Positions 44,218-53,884 of a DNA stretch of 64,000 nucleotides are shown in pieces; position 1 is the first letter of the stretch; each line of letters opens with the position of its first letter. Under the pieces are notes generated by a model that was not told the origin of the DNA, made no database searches, and saw nothing but the letters and a program-made list of their open reading frames with translations. The stretch lies in contig JAYKXP010000020.1 in the NCBI GenBank assembly GCA_037176845.1, positions 124,001 through 188,000 on the forward strand, in the 5' to 3' direction. The position numbers and the translations under genes were made by a program. The DNA is from Paramarasmius palmivorus (Eukaryota; Basidiomycota; Agaricomycetes; Agaricales; Marasmiaceae).

Positions 44218-44978
44218 TCAGTGACAGACGCGTAACATCCCTTCAACTTTCTCTCTCAACCCATCTTCCCAGACATCCCAATACGTAGCCAAAACCACAA
44301 CATCACCGCCGGGACAACCTTCTCTCGGATCACCTTTCCTCTCCCTCACACCATTACTCCCAACGTCTTTCCCCGGCACGAGAACCTGACACCACCTCAA
44401 CACTCCCTCTTTCACAAACCCCATCTTTAATGCCAGCCCTACACTAGCTTTATTCAACTCATTCGTCTGCCATTGGACTCGTCGTAACCCCAGACCGCCT
44501 TGATCGGGTAGATCCAGTGCGTAACGCATCAATAAACCGACGGCGTGAGATGAGACGTGTGTGCGTTGGTAGGCTTTGAACGTGACGATACCGATCTCGG
44601 CTTGAAGGTGTCCGGGGTTGCAGTTGCATAGTAGAACAAATCCCGCCGCATCTGTGGACTGGGATGTAGTATCGTACACGACGAACACGGTGTAACCAGA
44701 ATTTGGCTTGACGCGTTTTTCCCAGTATTCTTCAACGAGTTCTTCAGGAGAGGTGTAGGGACCTATAGGTATGTATTGTGTGATTTCTGGAGTAGAGACG
44801 AGCCCTGTGTGGATGGTTGTTGCGTGTTTTGAGGGCTGTTAAGTTTGGGTTTGGGTTGATTGGGAATTTTGGGCTGAAGGTGTGCACGCACGATGAAAGG
44901 AACGAGTTTAACACGGTCGGTTTGTAGTACATCTGGGATTGGGAAACAAAAATTTGTGTCTTTTGAGGATGAGAACAT
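44218..44978 (-). CDS. RimL-type GNAT acetyltransferase, copy E
   Basis: This is an intact family member. ATG 44978 reads MFSSSKDTNFCFPIPDVLQT, DRVKLVPFI, then one intron (GTGCGT..ACAG, ending near 44836) and PSKHATTIHTGLVSTPEITQ. The core has IPIGPYTSPEELVEEYWEKR, YTVFVVYDTT, AAGFVLLCNCNPGHLQAEIG, FKAYQRTHVSSHAVGLLMRY and ASVGLALKMGFVKEGVLRW. It ends EKVEGMLRVCH at 44218. It shares its GIVTFK block with copies B and C. Substrate unknown. Confidence 0.82.
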
Positions 44979-45599
44979 GATGTTTGGGAGGAAGTCGCAT
45001 GGGGTTGGCCCGGACCGTCGTTTTTCAATTCTTCGTGCAATCGTTCGTCTTCTCTCTGCTTGAAACTCGGAATACACGATCTCCGTTATATGGACACCTT
45101 TTATCTCCCTTTTATCGCGTAGGGACTGAGGCTTTTATCGTGACCTTACGTCTGGTTTTGTGTGCCTCGACGCGTCAATGGGCTTCAAGCTCAAGGTGCG
45201 TTGCAGCACATCCTTGTTCTTAACTCTCAAGTTGGCCTAGTGGACTCACGTCTATGCCAGATGCATCCTCTCAATACTATAATGTTAATAGGCAACGATC
45301 CAGGAGAACGCTAAGCTCGAAGCGAGTTGAAGCCTGAAGACCGCAAAAAAAAGCCTCAACACACCGATGTCAATCTGGCTTCTGTGTTCTCTGCTGAAGG
45401 CTGAAGGACAGGCTGCTTTTTCGCATGCTGTCTGCGTTTTCAGTCGCTATCACGTCTCTCGTCTCTCGTCACGGACACTAGGAACAACAATTCGGCCTGC
45501 AAATGCTATATCAAGCATGTGCTACCCCAACTCTTATTTCACGGTGAGCGAAACCACAGCGTAACTTGTACTTTGCTGAATCCTGCAGTGATTACATTT
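44979..45599. other. intergenic between divergent GNAT copies E and F
   Basis: Copies E (minus) and F (plus) diverge from this interval. Open frames here show no family resemblance and nothing else is recognised. Confidence 0.45.
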
Positions 45600-45872
45600 G
45601 CGCAATCTGATTCTTAACTTTTCATCGACATCGATTGCCTCTACAATTCAATACAACGTACATGACTCAGTTACACGGAACCAGCGGATGTCCGTCACGG
45701 TGTCGAGTATGTACTTTAACTCAATATCCACGCGCCTCTTAATCAACGAGTTGTACTTCCCCGGGCCCATCGCGCAATCTGAGCTACTAATACATGACTC
45801 AGTTATACGGAACCAGCGGACGTCCGTGTCGAGTACTTCAACTCAACTCAACTCGAGTCAATATCTAACTAC
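45600..45872. repeat. two direct repeats in the promoter of GNAT copy F
   Basis: Units starting CGCAATCTGA (about 45601 and 45773) contain a shared block of about 65 bases, starting ACATGACTCAGTTA, at about 45660-45728 and 45793-45856. The second copy has lost a few bases. The pair ends just before ATG 45878, so it doubles part of the promoter or leader. Confidence 0.7.
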
Positions 45873-45877
45873 GCGCC

Positions 45878-46654
45878 ATGCTCTCCTCTGAAAAAGACAC
45901 CAACTTTTACTTCCCAATCCCAGATATCCTCGAAAGCGACGGTGTCAAGCTCGTTCCATTCATCGTACGTCTTCACCATCTCACCCTAGCACCCCTGACA
46001 CTGACACCCCAACAGCCTGCTAAACACGCCTCACAACTCCTCCAAGGACTAACCACAACCCCGACACTAACCCAATACCTCCCCATCGGTCCATACACAT
46101 CCCCTTCGGACCTCGTCCTCGATTTCTGGGATAATCGACTCAAACCATCTCCTACATCGACGCTTTTCGTTATTTACAATAAAACTCAGCTTCAACCCAA
46201 CACCAACACCAACGAAGCAGCGGGCTTCATAGCGCTAATCAACACAAGTCTGCAAGATCTGCACACCGAAATCGGTTATGTCGTCATATTCAAAGCATAC
46301 CAGCGAACACACGTTTCGTCCAACGCTGTTGGGTTGTTGATGCGTTACGCGCTAGACCTTCCGGAACGTGGGGGTCTGGGGTTGAGAAGGGTACAGTGGC
46401 AAGCGAATAAGTTGAATGAGGCTAGTGTGGGGCTGGCGTTGAAAATGGGGTTTGTGAAGGAAGGGGTGTTGAGGTGGCATAGGGTTCTTGAGAAGGGTAA
46501 GGAGATGGGGCATAATGGTGGCAGGGAAAGGAAGGGAGATCCGAGAGAAGGATGTAGCGCGAGGGATACGGCGATTTTGGCGCTGTGTTGGGATGAGTGG
46601 GAAGATGGGGTTAGGGAGAAGGTTGAGGAGGTGATGAAAAGACGGAAGGTGTAG
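45878..46654 (+). CDS. RimL-type GNAT acetyltransferase, copy F (reference copy)
   Basis: This is the most complete copy. ATG 45878 reads MLSSEKDTNFYFPIPDILES, DGVKLVPFI. The intron (GTACGT..CAACAG, about 45965-46015) is also open in frame. Exon 2 starts PAKHASQLLQGLTTTPTLTQ. The core has LPIGPYTSPSDLVLDFWDNR, TLFVIYNKTQ, IGYVVIFKAYQRTHVSSNAV, GLLMRYALDLPERGGLGLRR and ASVGLALKMGFVKEGVLRWH. It ends EWEDGVREKVEEVMKRRKV. The R/Q-x-x-G/A-type acetyl-CoA loop and the N..S..LA.KMGF.KEG..RW signature mark it as a RimJ/RimL-like GNAT. It is closest to copy A. Confidence 0.85.
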   Translation: MLSSEKDTNFYFPIPDILESDGVKLVPFIVRLHHLTLAPLTLTPQQPAKHASQLLQGLTTTPTLTQYLPIGPYTSPSDLVLDFWDNRLKPSPTSTLFVIYNKTQLQPNTNTNEAAGFIALINTSLQDLHTEIGYVVIFKAYQRTHVSSNAVGLLMRYALDLPERGGLGLRRVQWQANKLNEASVGLALKMGFVKEGVLRWHRVLEKGKEMGHNGGRERKGDPREGCSARDTAILALCWDEWEDGVREKVEEVMKRRKV

Positions 46655-46737
46655 TCTTCTGCATTCTGGGTAGCGTGTTCATGTGCATGTGCATGTGCAG
46701 GAAAACAAAATACATTTGATTTGATTTGATTTCGCAG

Positions 46738-47091
46738 CTACTTCTCAACGACTGGTTTTACTCTCGAACTACGTTTAGAAACGACTTCGTGTATAGCTTT
46801 TGGACTCAAATGTTCATCTCCGCCTTTTCCGACTGTGGTTTCTTTCGCTGTTGGTTCTGCCGTCTTGTCAGTACATCATCGTCATCCTGAACAGACTGAA
46901 ATAGACGCACTATACATCGACCCCTTGCCTTCTTTCCCTTTGACATCCATATGCATAGCATACGCAGCCCCTGCGTAGATGGATATAGCAGCGGCTGTTG
47001 CGATAGCCTGCATGTCACGGTGTCAGTGTGGTGTACGGGAATGGGAAGAGAAACGTACAAGTCCTGAAGTTCGTGCTGCTGTTGCGGCCAT
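46738..47091 (-). CDS. 82-residue protein with one membrane helix
   Basis: This is a small three-exon gene. Exon 1 (47091-47059) encodes only MAATAARTSGL. The intron GTACGT..GCAG joins the membrane helix AIATAAAISIYAGAAYAMHM and then DVKGKEGKGSMY. A second intron (GTGCGT..GGCAG) leads to KPTAKETTVGKGGDEHLSPK and AIHEVVSKRSSRVKPVVEK, with TAG at 46738-46740. Reading frame, splice phases and the basic alanine-rich N-terminus agree with a small mitochondrial or membrane protein. I do not recognise a named family. It lies tail to tail with GNAT copy F (84 bp). Confidence 0.65.
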
Positions 47092-47214
47092 TGTGCTTGT
47101 CTGGCTCTTGGTGCTGCTTCGTAACCGTTATTTAAATACGATTAAGACGTGGTGATATCATGGGTCAGGAGGCATTTCTGCAATTCAATACGGCTTACAC
47201 CACAGCCGCGATCC
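47092..47214. other. short promoter region of the 82-residue gene
   Basis: This short interval holds the leader of the minus-strand gene. Nothing else is recognised. Confidence 0.4.
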
Positions 47215-47335
47215 GTTTCAGCATGAGCCTAGTGTGCAAACGATCACGGGCTTTAGGACACCGATTCGTAGGCGTTGGGTGCAGAGATCGCGGTACGAGA
47301 ACATTCCTGCAATTGGTGCGAGTTGAAGGTCGTAT
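47215..47335 (+). pseudogene. remnant of an unknown protein (QTITGF domain), copy 2
   Basis: The plus strand reads FQHEPSVQTITGFRTPIRRR, WVQRSRYENIPAIGAS and then a stop. It matches the minus-strand remnant at 43.9-44.1 kb over about 75 bases at high identity. The opposite orientation suggests that an inverted duplication carried it with a GNAT copy. Confidence 0.5.
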
Positions 47336-47391
47336 TCCAATTTCAATTTGCAAGCGCCTAAAAGATAAAGTCTAAAGATAAGATTCCTCAG

Positions 47392-48154
47392 TCAGCGCCT
47401 ATCCATTATCTTATCAACCTTCTCCCTTCCGCCATCTTCCCACTCATCCCAACACACCGCCAACAAAACACTATCTCTCCCTTCCCATTCCTCTCTTGGA
47501 TCTCCCTTCCTCACCTTTCTCCCATTACTTCCTACCTCTTTACCTTTACCCCTCTCAAGAACTCTATGCCACCTCATCACACCTTCTTTCACAAACCCCA
47601 TCTTCTCAGCCAACTTGACACTCCCTTCGTTCACCACATTCGCGTGCCACTGTAGCCTCCTCAATCCTAAACCACCTAGGTCTAGAGCGTAATGCATAAG
47701 CAACCCCACAGCATTCACCGCAATACCTTTTCCCTGAAACCGAGTCGAGACGATGATGGGACCGATTTCGGCGAGAAGTTCTGTTGGGGAGGCGTTTACG
47801 AAGCCTATTGCGCCTACAACCTCTTCGGGTGTTTGCGTTTTGTCGTAGATGACAAAGAGCGTCTCGCTAGCCCGAGCGTGCATACGACCTTCCCAGAGTC
47901 CAGAGACCATGTCGGAGGCGGAGGTGTATGGACCAAATGGGACGTATTGCCAGAGTGGGACGTCGATGATGGAAAAGAGGTGTTGGGCGTGGTGCGCAGG
48001 CTGCGTCGGTGTTAGGGCTCAGGGAACGGTATCATGAGTGGAAGGGAAGGACGGGGCGTACGATGAAAGGAACGACTTTGACTCTGTCGTTCTCGAGTAC
48101 ATCTGGGATTGGGAAACAAAAGTTGTCGTCTTTTTGGGAGGAGAGTTCAGTCAT
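47392..48154 (-). CDS. RimL-type GNAT acetyltransferase, copy G
   Basis: This is an intact member and the close relative of copy D in opposite orientation. ATG 48154 reads MTELSSQKDDNFCFPIPDVL, ENDRVKVVPFI. One intron (GTACGC..CGCAG) leads to PAHHAQHLFSIIDVPLWQYV. The core has FGPYTSASDMVSGLWEGRMH, ETLFVIYDKTQ, LLAEIGPIIVSTRFQGKGIA, VNAVGLLMHYALDLGGLGLR and EGSVKLAEKMGFVKEGVMRW. It ends EKVDKIMDRR. Three residues (usual PDQ) are missing in LDLGGLG compared with D. Confidence 0.82.
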
Positions 48155-49050
48155 GGGTATACGGTTGGGTGTGAGTCATTTTTTTTTTCTTTGTGGTAGT
48201 AGTCATTGACCGGGGATAGCGGTGCCAGGGCGCGCGCCTATTAAGCCTACGGCGTTTCTAAATTGCAACGCATGGGAACAGGTTATCGGGACTCTGTACC
48301 TACTACTACCCACTACTTTTATATACTCAACACGGAACAACGATGTGAACATTATATCCGAAGAATGGGACTCGGTTATGTGATGCTTCCTCATCCTCCT
48401 CGTACTTACCCAACATCCTTCTCCTCTCAGAGGTCCTCTGTGTTTTAGGAGCGTGCAGCCTTGTTCTTCCTGTCTGGAGCATGTCCTAATGAATGTACAG
48501 GCGACGATGATATTCCGGATGGCACGAGACATCCGATAGAGCGACTGGAGCGACTCCGAGTCGCAATCGAGCCCAAAAGAATGAGATTGGTAGGGTATTT
48601 CATCTCTTCTTTATTTTTGGGCTGGAGATTAGCTGGAAGTTTATTCTTCTGACTTCATGAGGACTAGACCATGCTACCTTTCGCTATCAGAACGAGGTCA
48701 GCAAACACGTTGAACACCCAAGGATTAAGCGGCGGCGCAGGTTCTCGCACCATCGCAACATGGACAGAATCACATGTATCAAGTACAGTCTATGAGACTA
48801 CAGGTTGCAAGAATAAATGCTTCACAAAGCTTCTGGGATTTCCTTGATTAAAAATAGTTGTATCGTGGGCTTCTAACGGGAAACCAGGTAAAAGGAATAC
48901 ATACAACAGGCTAGTTTTTTTCGGGTTTACAAAGTGAGCACAAAACTAAAAGCAAGGAGCGAAAAACAGAACTCCTTCCTAACCATCCCAACAACAGTCG
49001 ATGTTCTCTTCTCTGAGTCGCATGATCCTGCTACAGTCCACCAAATTTCT
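48155..49050. other. intergenic
   Basis: The first 130 bp upstream of copy G resemble the copy D promoter (A-run, ATGACTCACACC, TTTAGAAACGCC). The rest, with a frame at 48461-48652, is not recognised. Confidence 0.4.
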
Positions 49051-49329
49051 TTAATGGGCAGACTGGAAAAGAGCAAGTTCCAAGTCAAAGTCCACAAACG
49101 AAATGTTGAAAATCTTGCTATGACAATCCAAGTACCATCCCTTTCTCATCCCGTTTTCCGGGTTCTTGAAAACAATAACCTCCCATCCGTTCCTATTCCA
49201 ATAGCACTTTTTTGGGTCATTGAAATCGGGCGCAACCGGGAACCATTCGTCATTTCCACCCGAGTATTTGGAGACGAAGCATTGGAGGTTCTGGATGCCG
49301 GACATGTTGCGAATGCGGAAGCCGGTCAT
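49051..49329 (-). CDS. small beta-rich protein, family S copy 1 (92 residues)
   Basis: This single-exon gene starts at ATG 49329 (MTGFRIRNMSGIQNLQCFVS). It continues KYSGGNDEWFPVAPDFNDPK, KCYWNRNGWEVIVFKNPENG and MRKGWYLDCHS. It has no signal peptide or membrane helix. The alternating pattern and the SGG..EW, W.R.GWE.VVFK and GWYL motifs match the second copy at 50738-51028 and a type of small Agaricomycete protein of unknown role that I recall, with a probable beta-sandwich fold. It diverges from its paralogue, with 1.4 kb between the starts. Confidence 0.65.
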   Translation of the reverse strand: MTGFRIRNMSGIQNLQCFVSKYSGGNDEWFPVAPDFNDPKKCYWNRNGWEVIVFKNPENGMRKGWYLDCHSKIFNISFVDFDLELALFQSAH

Positions 49330-50737
49330 GGTTTGGTAATGTAGAGGTTGTGGGTTGGTAACTAGGGAGGAAAGGGTTGAAACAGGGAAGTAGGGTAGCA
49401 GGTACACTGCACTTACCTCGTTGAAGATAGCAGGAAACGATGTGCTGTGTTACACTGGGAACCTTCAAGTTATATACGGTCTATCGGGAACCAAGTTGAG
49501 GACAGGTAGACTGAGAATAAATATATTCCTTACCTGCCGTACGTCTGAAATAGAAGCGTCCATACATGTCAATGGCGCAATGCACAAAACTTGGGTCCAG
49601 AACAAAGGAAAGCGTCCGTATATGAAGTCTGCCCACTGGCACTGCTTGAACGCGAGTTAGGGTATCTAGGACTTCTGTGCATCTTAGGTGACAGCTGTGT
49701 TGCTAGTAATTATAACTTGCTATGATTTCGCGGTCCTTACGCAGTTCTTCCTGGCCAATTGGTCGATGTTAGACGGTCCTTGGCGCATCTGTGTCATCGA
49801 GACTCTTCGATGTAAGTTCCAAGTCTGTGCCGTATCGACTGCTACCTGAATGGGAATTTCCAGAGCTATAAGCTAGCGACCAACATACCTGGTTAGAAGG
49901 CTTGAAAGAGAAACCAGAGAATGTGCACCACGTGATCATCCGATTCAGCGGTCTAAAGTTTAAATTTTAAACTCCGACTTGGGTGGAACCCAACGGTCAT
50001 CTTTTCGATTTAGCACCGTCAGCCTAGGCCTCCGGTGCGTTCATTCTTTCGTTGGGTGTACTTGTCTTTCAATTTTCTTGCTCTTTAACAGGTAAGGTAT
50101 CATCCTAGACTTTTTGCGACGCGCTTTTACGAGCTGGAAGCTCACAGGAGTGCGATCTATAAGTCTCGACAAAATATAGCGCTCAGTTTAAACATCGATA
50201 CATATCTAAGTCTTAGCGTTGCCCCACTTTCTCGCGACCCATGCTTACTACATCATACATCATTCTCCGATTCTCACGCATTTTCCTTGCATGTTCAAGC
50301 TCAAGTCCTGGGCGCTATCCTTCAATTCCTACTAGGACGAGCGACGAGCAAGGTGCCCGCCACTTTACCTTTACCGGTACTTGTACATACCCTGAAAGAA
50401 TTGTACTCCGTCAAACTTGAAGCACCGGAGACGATTCTAGCCACCATTTTCGGAACCCGCAGGCCTCTGTGACTGGCTTCCGAGTCGCGAATCCAAGTTT
50501 TCTGTTACTTCCGCTATGGAAGCGCATTCTATGAATGGGTAGCACTTATCCATACTCGGTATACCATTGCCAATTTAGTGCTCATATATAAGTTCCCAAT
50601 TCACTATCATCGTTCTAAACAAGTCCCAGACTATTTCATCGAAGTGAGTGCCTTACACGTAACACCTACCTCAACTTCTCAATACTAACCTTCTCTATCC
50701 AGTTACTCGAACCCATAACAACCATCACATCTACATA
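49330..50737. other. intergenic between the two family-S genes
   Basis: Both small genes are transcribed away from this 1.4-kb interval. The frame at 50287-50472 and an AT-rich stretch (49950-49970) have no clear meaning. A possible leader intron of the plus-strand gene lies at about 50640-50702 (GTGAGT..CCAG). Confidence 0.4.
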
Positions 50738-51028
50738 ATGACAGGCGGTATCAGCGTTTGTAACACCTCCAACATCTCCAACGTCCAATGCTCCATATCC
50801 AACTACTCTGGTGGAAGCGACGAATGGCGTACGCTTCCCCATGACTTTAAAGATCCGCACAAGTGCCATTGGGGCAGGAAAGGATACGAATTGGTCGTGT
50901 TCAAGGACCCAGCGAATGGGATGAGGAGGGGCTGGTATTTGAAATGCCAAGAAAAAGGGACCGCGATTTTGTATGTCACGTTCATGGGATTCGAGAAGCA
51001 GGTCGGGTTGTACTATCACGCAGGCTGA
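50738..51028 (+). CDS. small beta-rich protein, family S copy 2 (96 residues)
   Basis: This single-exon paralogue of the gene at 49.1 kb starts at ATG 50738 (MTGGISVCNTSNISNVQCSI). It continues SNYSGGSDEWRTLPHDFKDP, HKCHWGRKGYELVVFKDPAN, GMRRGWYLKCQEKG and ends FEKQVGLYYHAG. Tryptophans and the SGG turn are conserved between the copies while the ends differ. It is cytosolic by appearance. No function is proposed. Confidence 0.68.
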   Translation: MTGGISVCNTSNISNVQCSISNYSGGSDEWRTLPHDFKDPHKCHWGRKGYELVVFKDPANGMRRGWYLKCQEKGTAILYVTFMGFEKQVGLYYHAG

Positions 51029-51947
51029 GGCTAGAGAAGCTGGTGGAGATGGGAAGTCTGGCGTTAACACCGACGAGGAACAGAGTGTACATTCGGCGAG
51101 TTCTCGTTTTGCTTCTTGCACCGTGAATCATATATTTTTGATTATCTCTACAAAAAAAACCATATATTCTACCGCTATGCCTGTACAATACCGTTTTCAA
51201 CATTGGGTCTCGTGTCCTCGTCTTGCAGGTTACTCACCTCCATCGTGTCCTAGATATTTCCCTAAACAGTGCGAAAACCAAACGTCCAACGCCATCTTTA
51301 CAATTCCTTAAGCTGCGATACTTGCCGCCGTTCGGTGTCGTTCCACGACATGTATAAAAGAAAGCCGTACTGAGGTTCCAAGCTGCGAGCAGTGAATGAT
51401 GTCAGAAAGGCGAAGTTACGAAAGAAGGAAGGCGCTTACACGAATATCAGTGTCTCACTAAATTGTAGATACTGCTGGACACTGTCGTCGCTTTAACCTT
51501 CACCTGCACTGTCGCTGACGCTTGATCAGGATACACGGATCCAATCTTCCGGTAAAGGCTTTACTAGCAAGCATATAGGACATGGCCGTTGTTTTCTTGT
51601 AATGTCTTATTATTCGAGATCAGCGAATCGCACTCTTTGGCGAGAACACAGAAACAATCGTTTTCCCGCGTTTATAACATAACTCAGTGCCCTCAAAAAA
51701 TCGGCTGCCCCTTGTAAATATGTATCCGCACACCAGGGTGTTGTCATACATGAGGAAGTATGTGCGTCGCGGAGTAGCTTGGAGAATCATACGCAGGGGT
51801 CTTCAAGCATGACGTCGAATGGGGCTTCAGCCGAAGGAGTTGAATAAGGTTATTGCGGATTCGTTGGTGAGGATGCGATGTCGATCAATATACCCACTAC
51901 CTTTGTTCTCGGCCAAAACCGCACGCCGTACTAAAAGGTGGTCCAAG
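51029..51947. other. intergenic
   Basis: This holds the 3' flanks of the family-S copy 2 and family-P copy 1 genes. No coding pattern is recognised. Confidence 0.4.
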
Positions 51948-52500
51948 TCAACCCACAAACCTCGGATGAACAAACCACTGCCCATCCACCTCAAACCCCA
52001 ACTCCCTCTTAAGCATCTCCAACTTCTCCGCACAAGGTATCTCAGGCGCCGGGATACCACTCGTCGGGAAATGTTTCGACCAAATCACGTAGGCGTCATT
52101 CACCGTAGGGCCCATTACAAAGTCTACCATGGGTTTCATTTCGAGTCTTTCGCTTGTCCAGAATACTGTGTTGTATCTGTAAGAAAATTTCTCTTCCTCA
52201 GACCGCAGTGGTTGTGAGTGTGAGTGTTCGTGGGCACGAAAGAGTTCATCGGTGAGCCGGTACCCCCAAACGCAGGGTTTATCGGATAGATGGGTGGGGA
52301 TAGGCGGGGCTGGTTGCATTTCTGTGCACCTGGCGTTTTAGAATTTAGGGGTCTGGAAATTGGAAAGGCGAAGGACACTTACGGGTGCCATCGTTGGGAA
52401 AGAGAGCGAAAAATCCTTGACAGACTCGGTCTATTCGCGTAACTGTGTCATATACATGGCTGGATGAATGGGTTTGAGCTTGAAAGTTTGGGTGGTCCAT
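51948..52500 (-). CDS. unknown protein, family P copy 1 (most divergent)
   Basis: This two-exon gene starts at ATG 52500 (MDHPNFQAQTHSSSHVYDTV), then TRIDRVCQGFFALFPNDGT. The intron begins GTAAGTGTCC. Exon 2 has QPAPPIPTHLSDKPCVWGYR, LTDELFRAHEHSHSQPLR, LEMKPMVDFVMGPTVNDAYV, IWSKHFPTSGIPAPEIPCAE and ends FEVDGQWFVHPRFVG. Conserved features shared with copies 2-4 are the DRVxQGFxALFPNDGT exon, WGYxLTDELF, WSxHFPTxGIP and PCAEKxExLxRELxFEVDxQW. Its intron phase at the junction differs slightly. No domain is recognised. Confidence 0.62.
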
Positions 52501-52670
52501 GGCGTTCAATTTCAAAGTGAAAAACTCAGACTGGTATTACGTCAGCAACTCCATCGATTTACAACCGACTCGATTTTTGGACAGAATACATTTAACAAGT
52601 TCGTTCACCTATACACACAATAGACGTTGCTGAAAAACAAAACTGCGGAACGCGTCAAAAGCTAAGCTAC

Positions 52671-53214
52671 TCAGGCTTTCCGAGAACCCAACTTTGGATG
52701 AAGATACCACTGCGCATCCACCTCAAACTTTAATTCTCTCCTCAACTCTTCCATTTTCTCTGCACAAGGCACCGCAGACGCCGGTATACCAATCGTTGGG
52801 AAATGTCTAGACCAAATCATATACGACTGATCTGGCGTATCACCCGTCACAAAATTCACCCTAGGTATCATACCAAGTCTTTCGCACGTCTCGAGTACCG
52901 CCTTATACCGTGAGGCCAAGTCGCCTTTGTGAGGAGGTAAGGATTGTTCGTATGCATAAAAAAGTTCGTCGGTGAGGTGATACCCCCAGATGCAGAATTT
53001 GTCGGATAGGTGGTCTGGGATAGGTGGGGCTGGTTGTGTTTCTGTGAATCTAGTTGGGCCCGGGGTGATTAGCCTTAAGCTTTGGACCAGGCTTTGGTGG
53101 AAAGGTGTTAAAGGACACTTACGGGGTACCATCGCTGGGGAAGAGAGCTAAAAATCCTTGATAGGCTCGGTCTAGCGATTCGGCTGTATGGACCTGAAAG
53201 GGCCAGGGATTCAT
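52671..53214 (-). CDS. unknown protein, family P copy 2
   Basis: ATG 53214 reads MNPWPFQVHTAESLDRAYQG, FLALFPSDGTP. The intron (GTAAGTGTCC..ACTAG) joins FTETQPAPPIPDHLSDKFCI. It continues WGYHLTDELFYAYEQSLPPH, ERLGMIPRVNFVTGDTPDQS, YMIWSRHFPTIGIPASAVPC and ends FEVDAQWYLHPKLGSRKA. The protein is about 160 residues and soluble-looking. It is close to copies 3 and 4. Its 3' flank (52540-52660) is also shared with copy 4, so the duplicated unit exceeds the gene. Confidence 0.68.
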
Positions 53215-53727
53215 GGTAATGGTAATGAAGGGAAGAAAGGGGTTCAACAATTTCTATTTCAAATTCTGCAGCCCTTTGCCAGTACTTACAAGAGGAGATA
53301 TCGCCGCTATCAACTTGATCTATTACTTCGTCTCGATTCTTAGCCTTGACGCTAGGCTCATCGCAATGACTACTACTGGCCGTAGTGTTATTCTGCGTAG
53401 TCACGGTGTCTCTGGGGGAGTAGGCCTCTACTCCGTCGCCTTCTGAGATAGCTATTCCAAGGCCCTATCGTTCTGGCTCGGGAAGTTATCGTCTACTGGT
53501 TTCTGCAGGGTCCGCGAAAACTCTGAAGATGTCCGGCAGCCTTTAGTATCGATTATCTGTGACCCTCTTTTCGCAAGGCCGCCCGTTTGTTACCTTCCTG
53601 GTTGTCCTCGTCTGCTTCGCTCCTCCGGTAGGTGTGAACTTGACATCCAGTCATCTCATAGGCTATTCGCTTGTTCGAAATGGTTGCTTCTCATAACATG
53701 CCAACCAGCGCACGTACAGTTTGCGGC
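53215..53727. other. intergenic, left flank of the TIR element
   Basis: This is the upstream region of family-P copy 2 and the target side of the element inserted at 53736. Nothing else is recognised. Confidence 0.45.
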
Positions 53728-53735
53728 TTGAGATC
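53728..53735. repeat. 8-bp target-site duplication, left
   Basis: TTGAGATC directly precedes the left inverted repeat and is identical to 57660-57667. Confidence 0.85.
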
Positions 53736-53838
53736 CAAGGGGTGCGCAAGCGAGCAAGCGGTAATATGGACTATGTTCGACCCCCCCCTCCGTGGGAATT
53801 GATGTGCCGCTCGGCCATCCCACGGCATTATCAACGGC
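53736..53838 (+). repeat. left terminal inverted repeat (103 bp)
   Basis: This matches the reverse complement of 57556-57659 almost perfectly. Within it, GAATTGATGTGCCG and flanking CCGTGGGA/TCCCACGG form a smaller hairpin. Confidence 0.9.
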
Positions 53839-53857
53839 CTTTATCGACGATTGACAA

Positions 53858-53884
53858 TTTTTTTTTTTTTTTTTTTTTTTTTTT
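53858..53884 (-). other. poly(A) tail of a LINE insertion (27 T on the plus strand)
   Basis: This unbroken run of 27 T lies 200 bases beyond the 3' end of the minus-strand LINE-derived frame. That is where the poly(A) tail of a non-LTR retrotransposon copy would be. Confidence 0.7.

Noticed and set aside
44979..45223. Plus-strand frame at 44984-45223 considered as a gene between GNAT copies E and F
   Set aside because: No homology, splice support or conserved counterpart upstream of the other copies.
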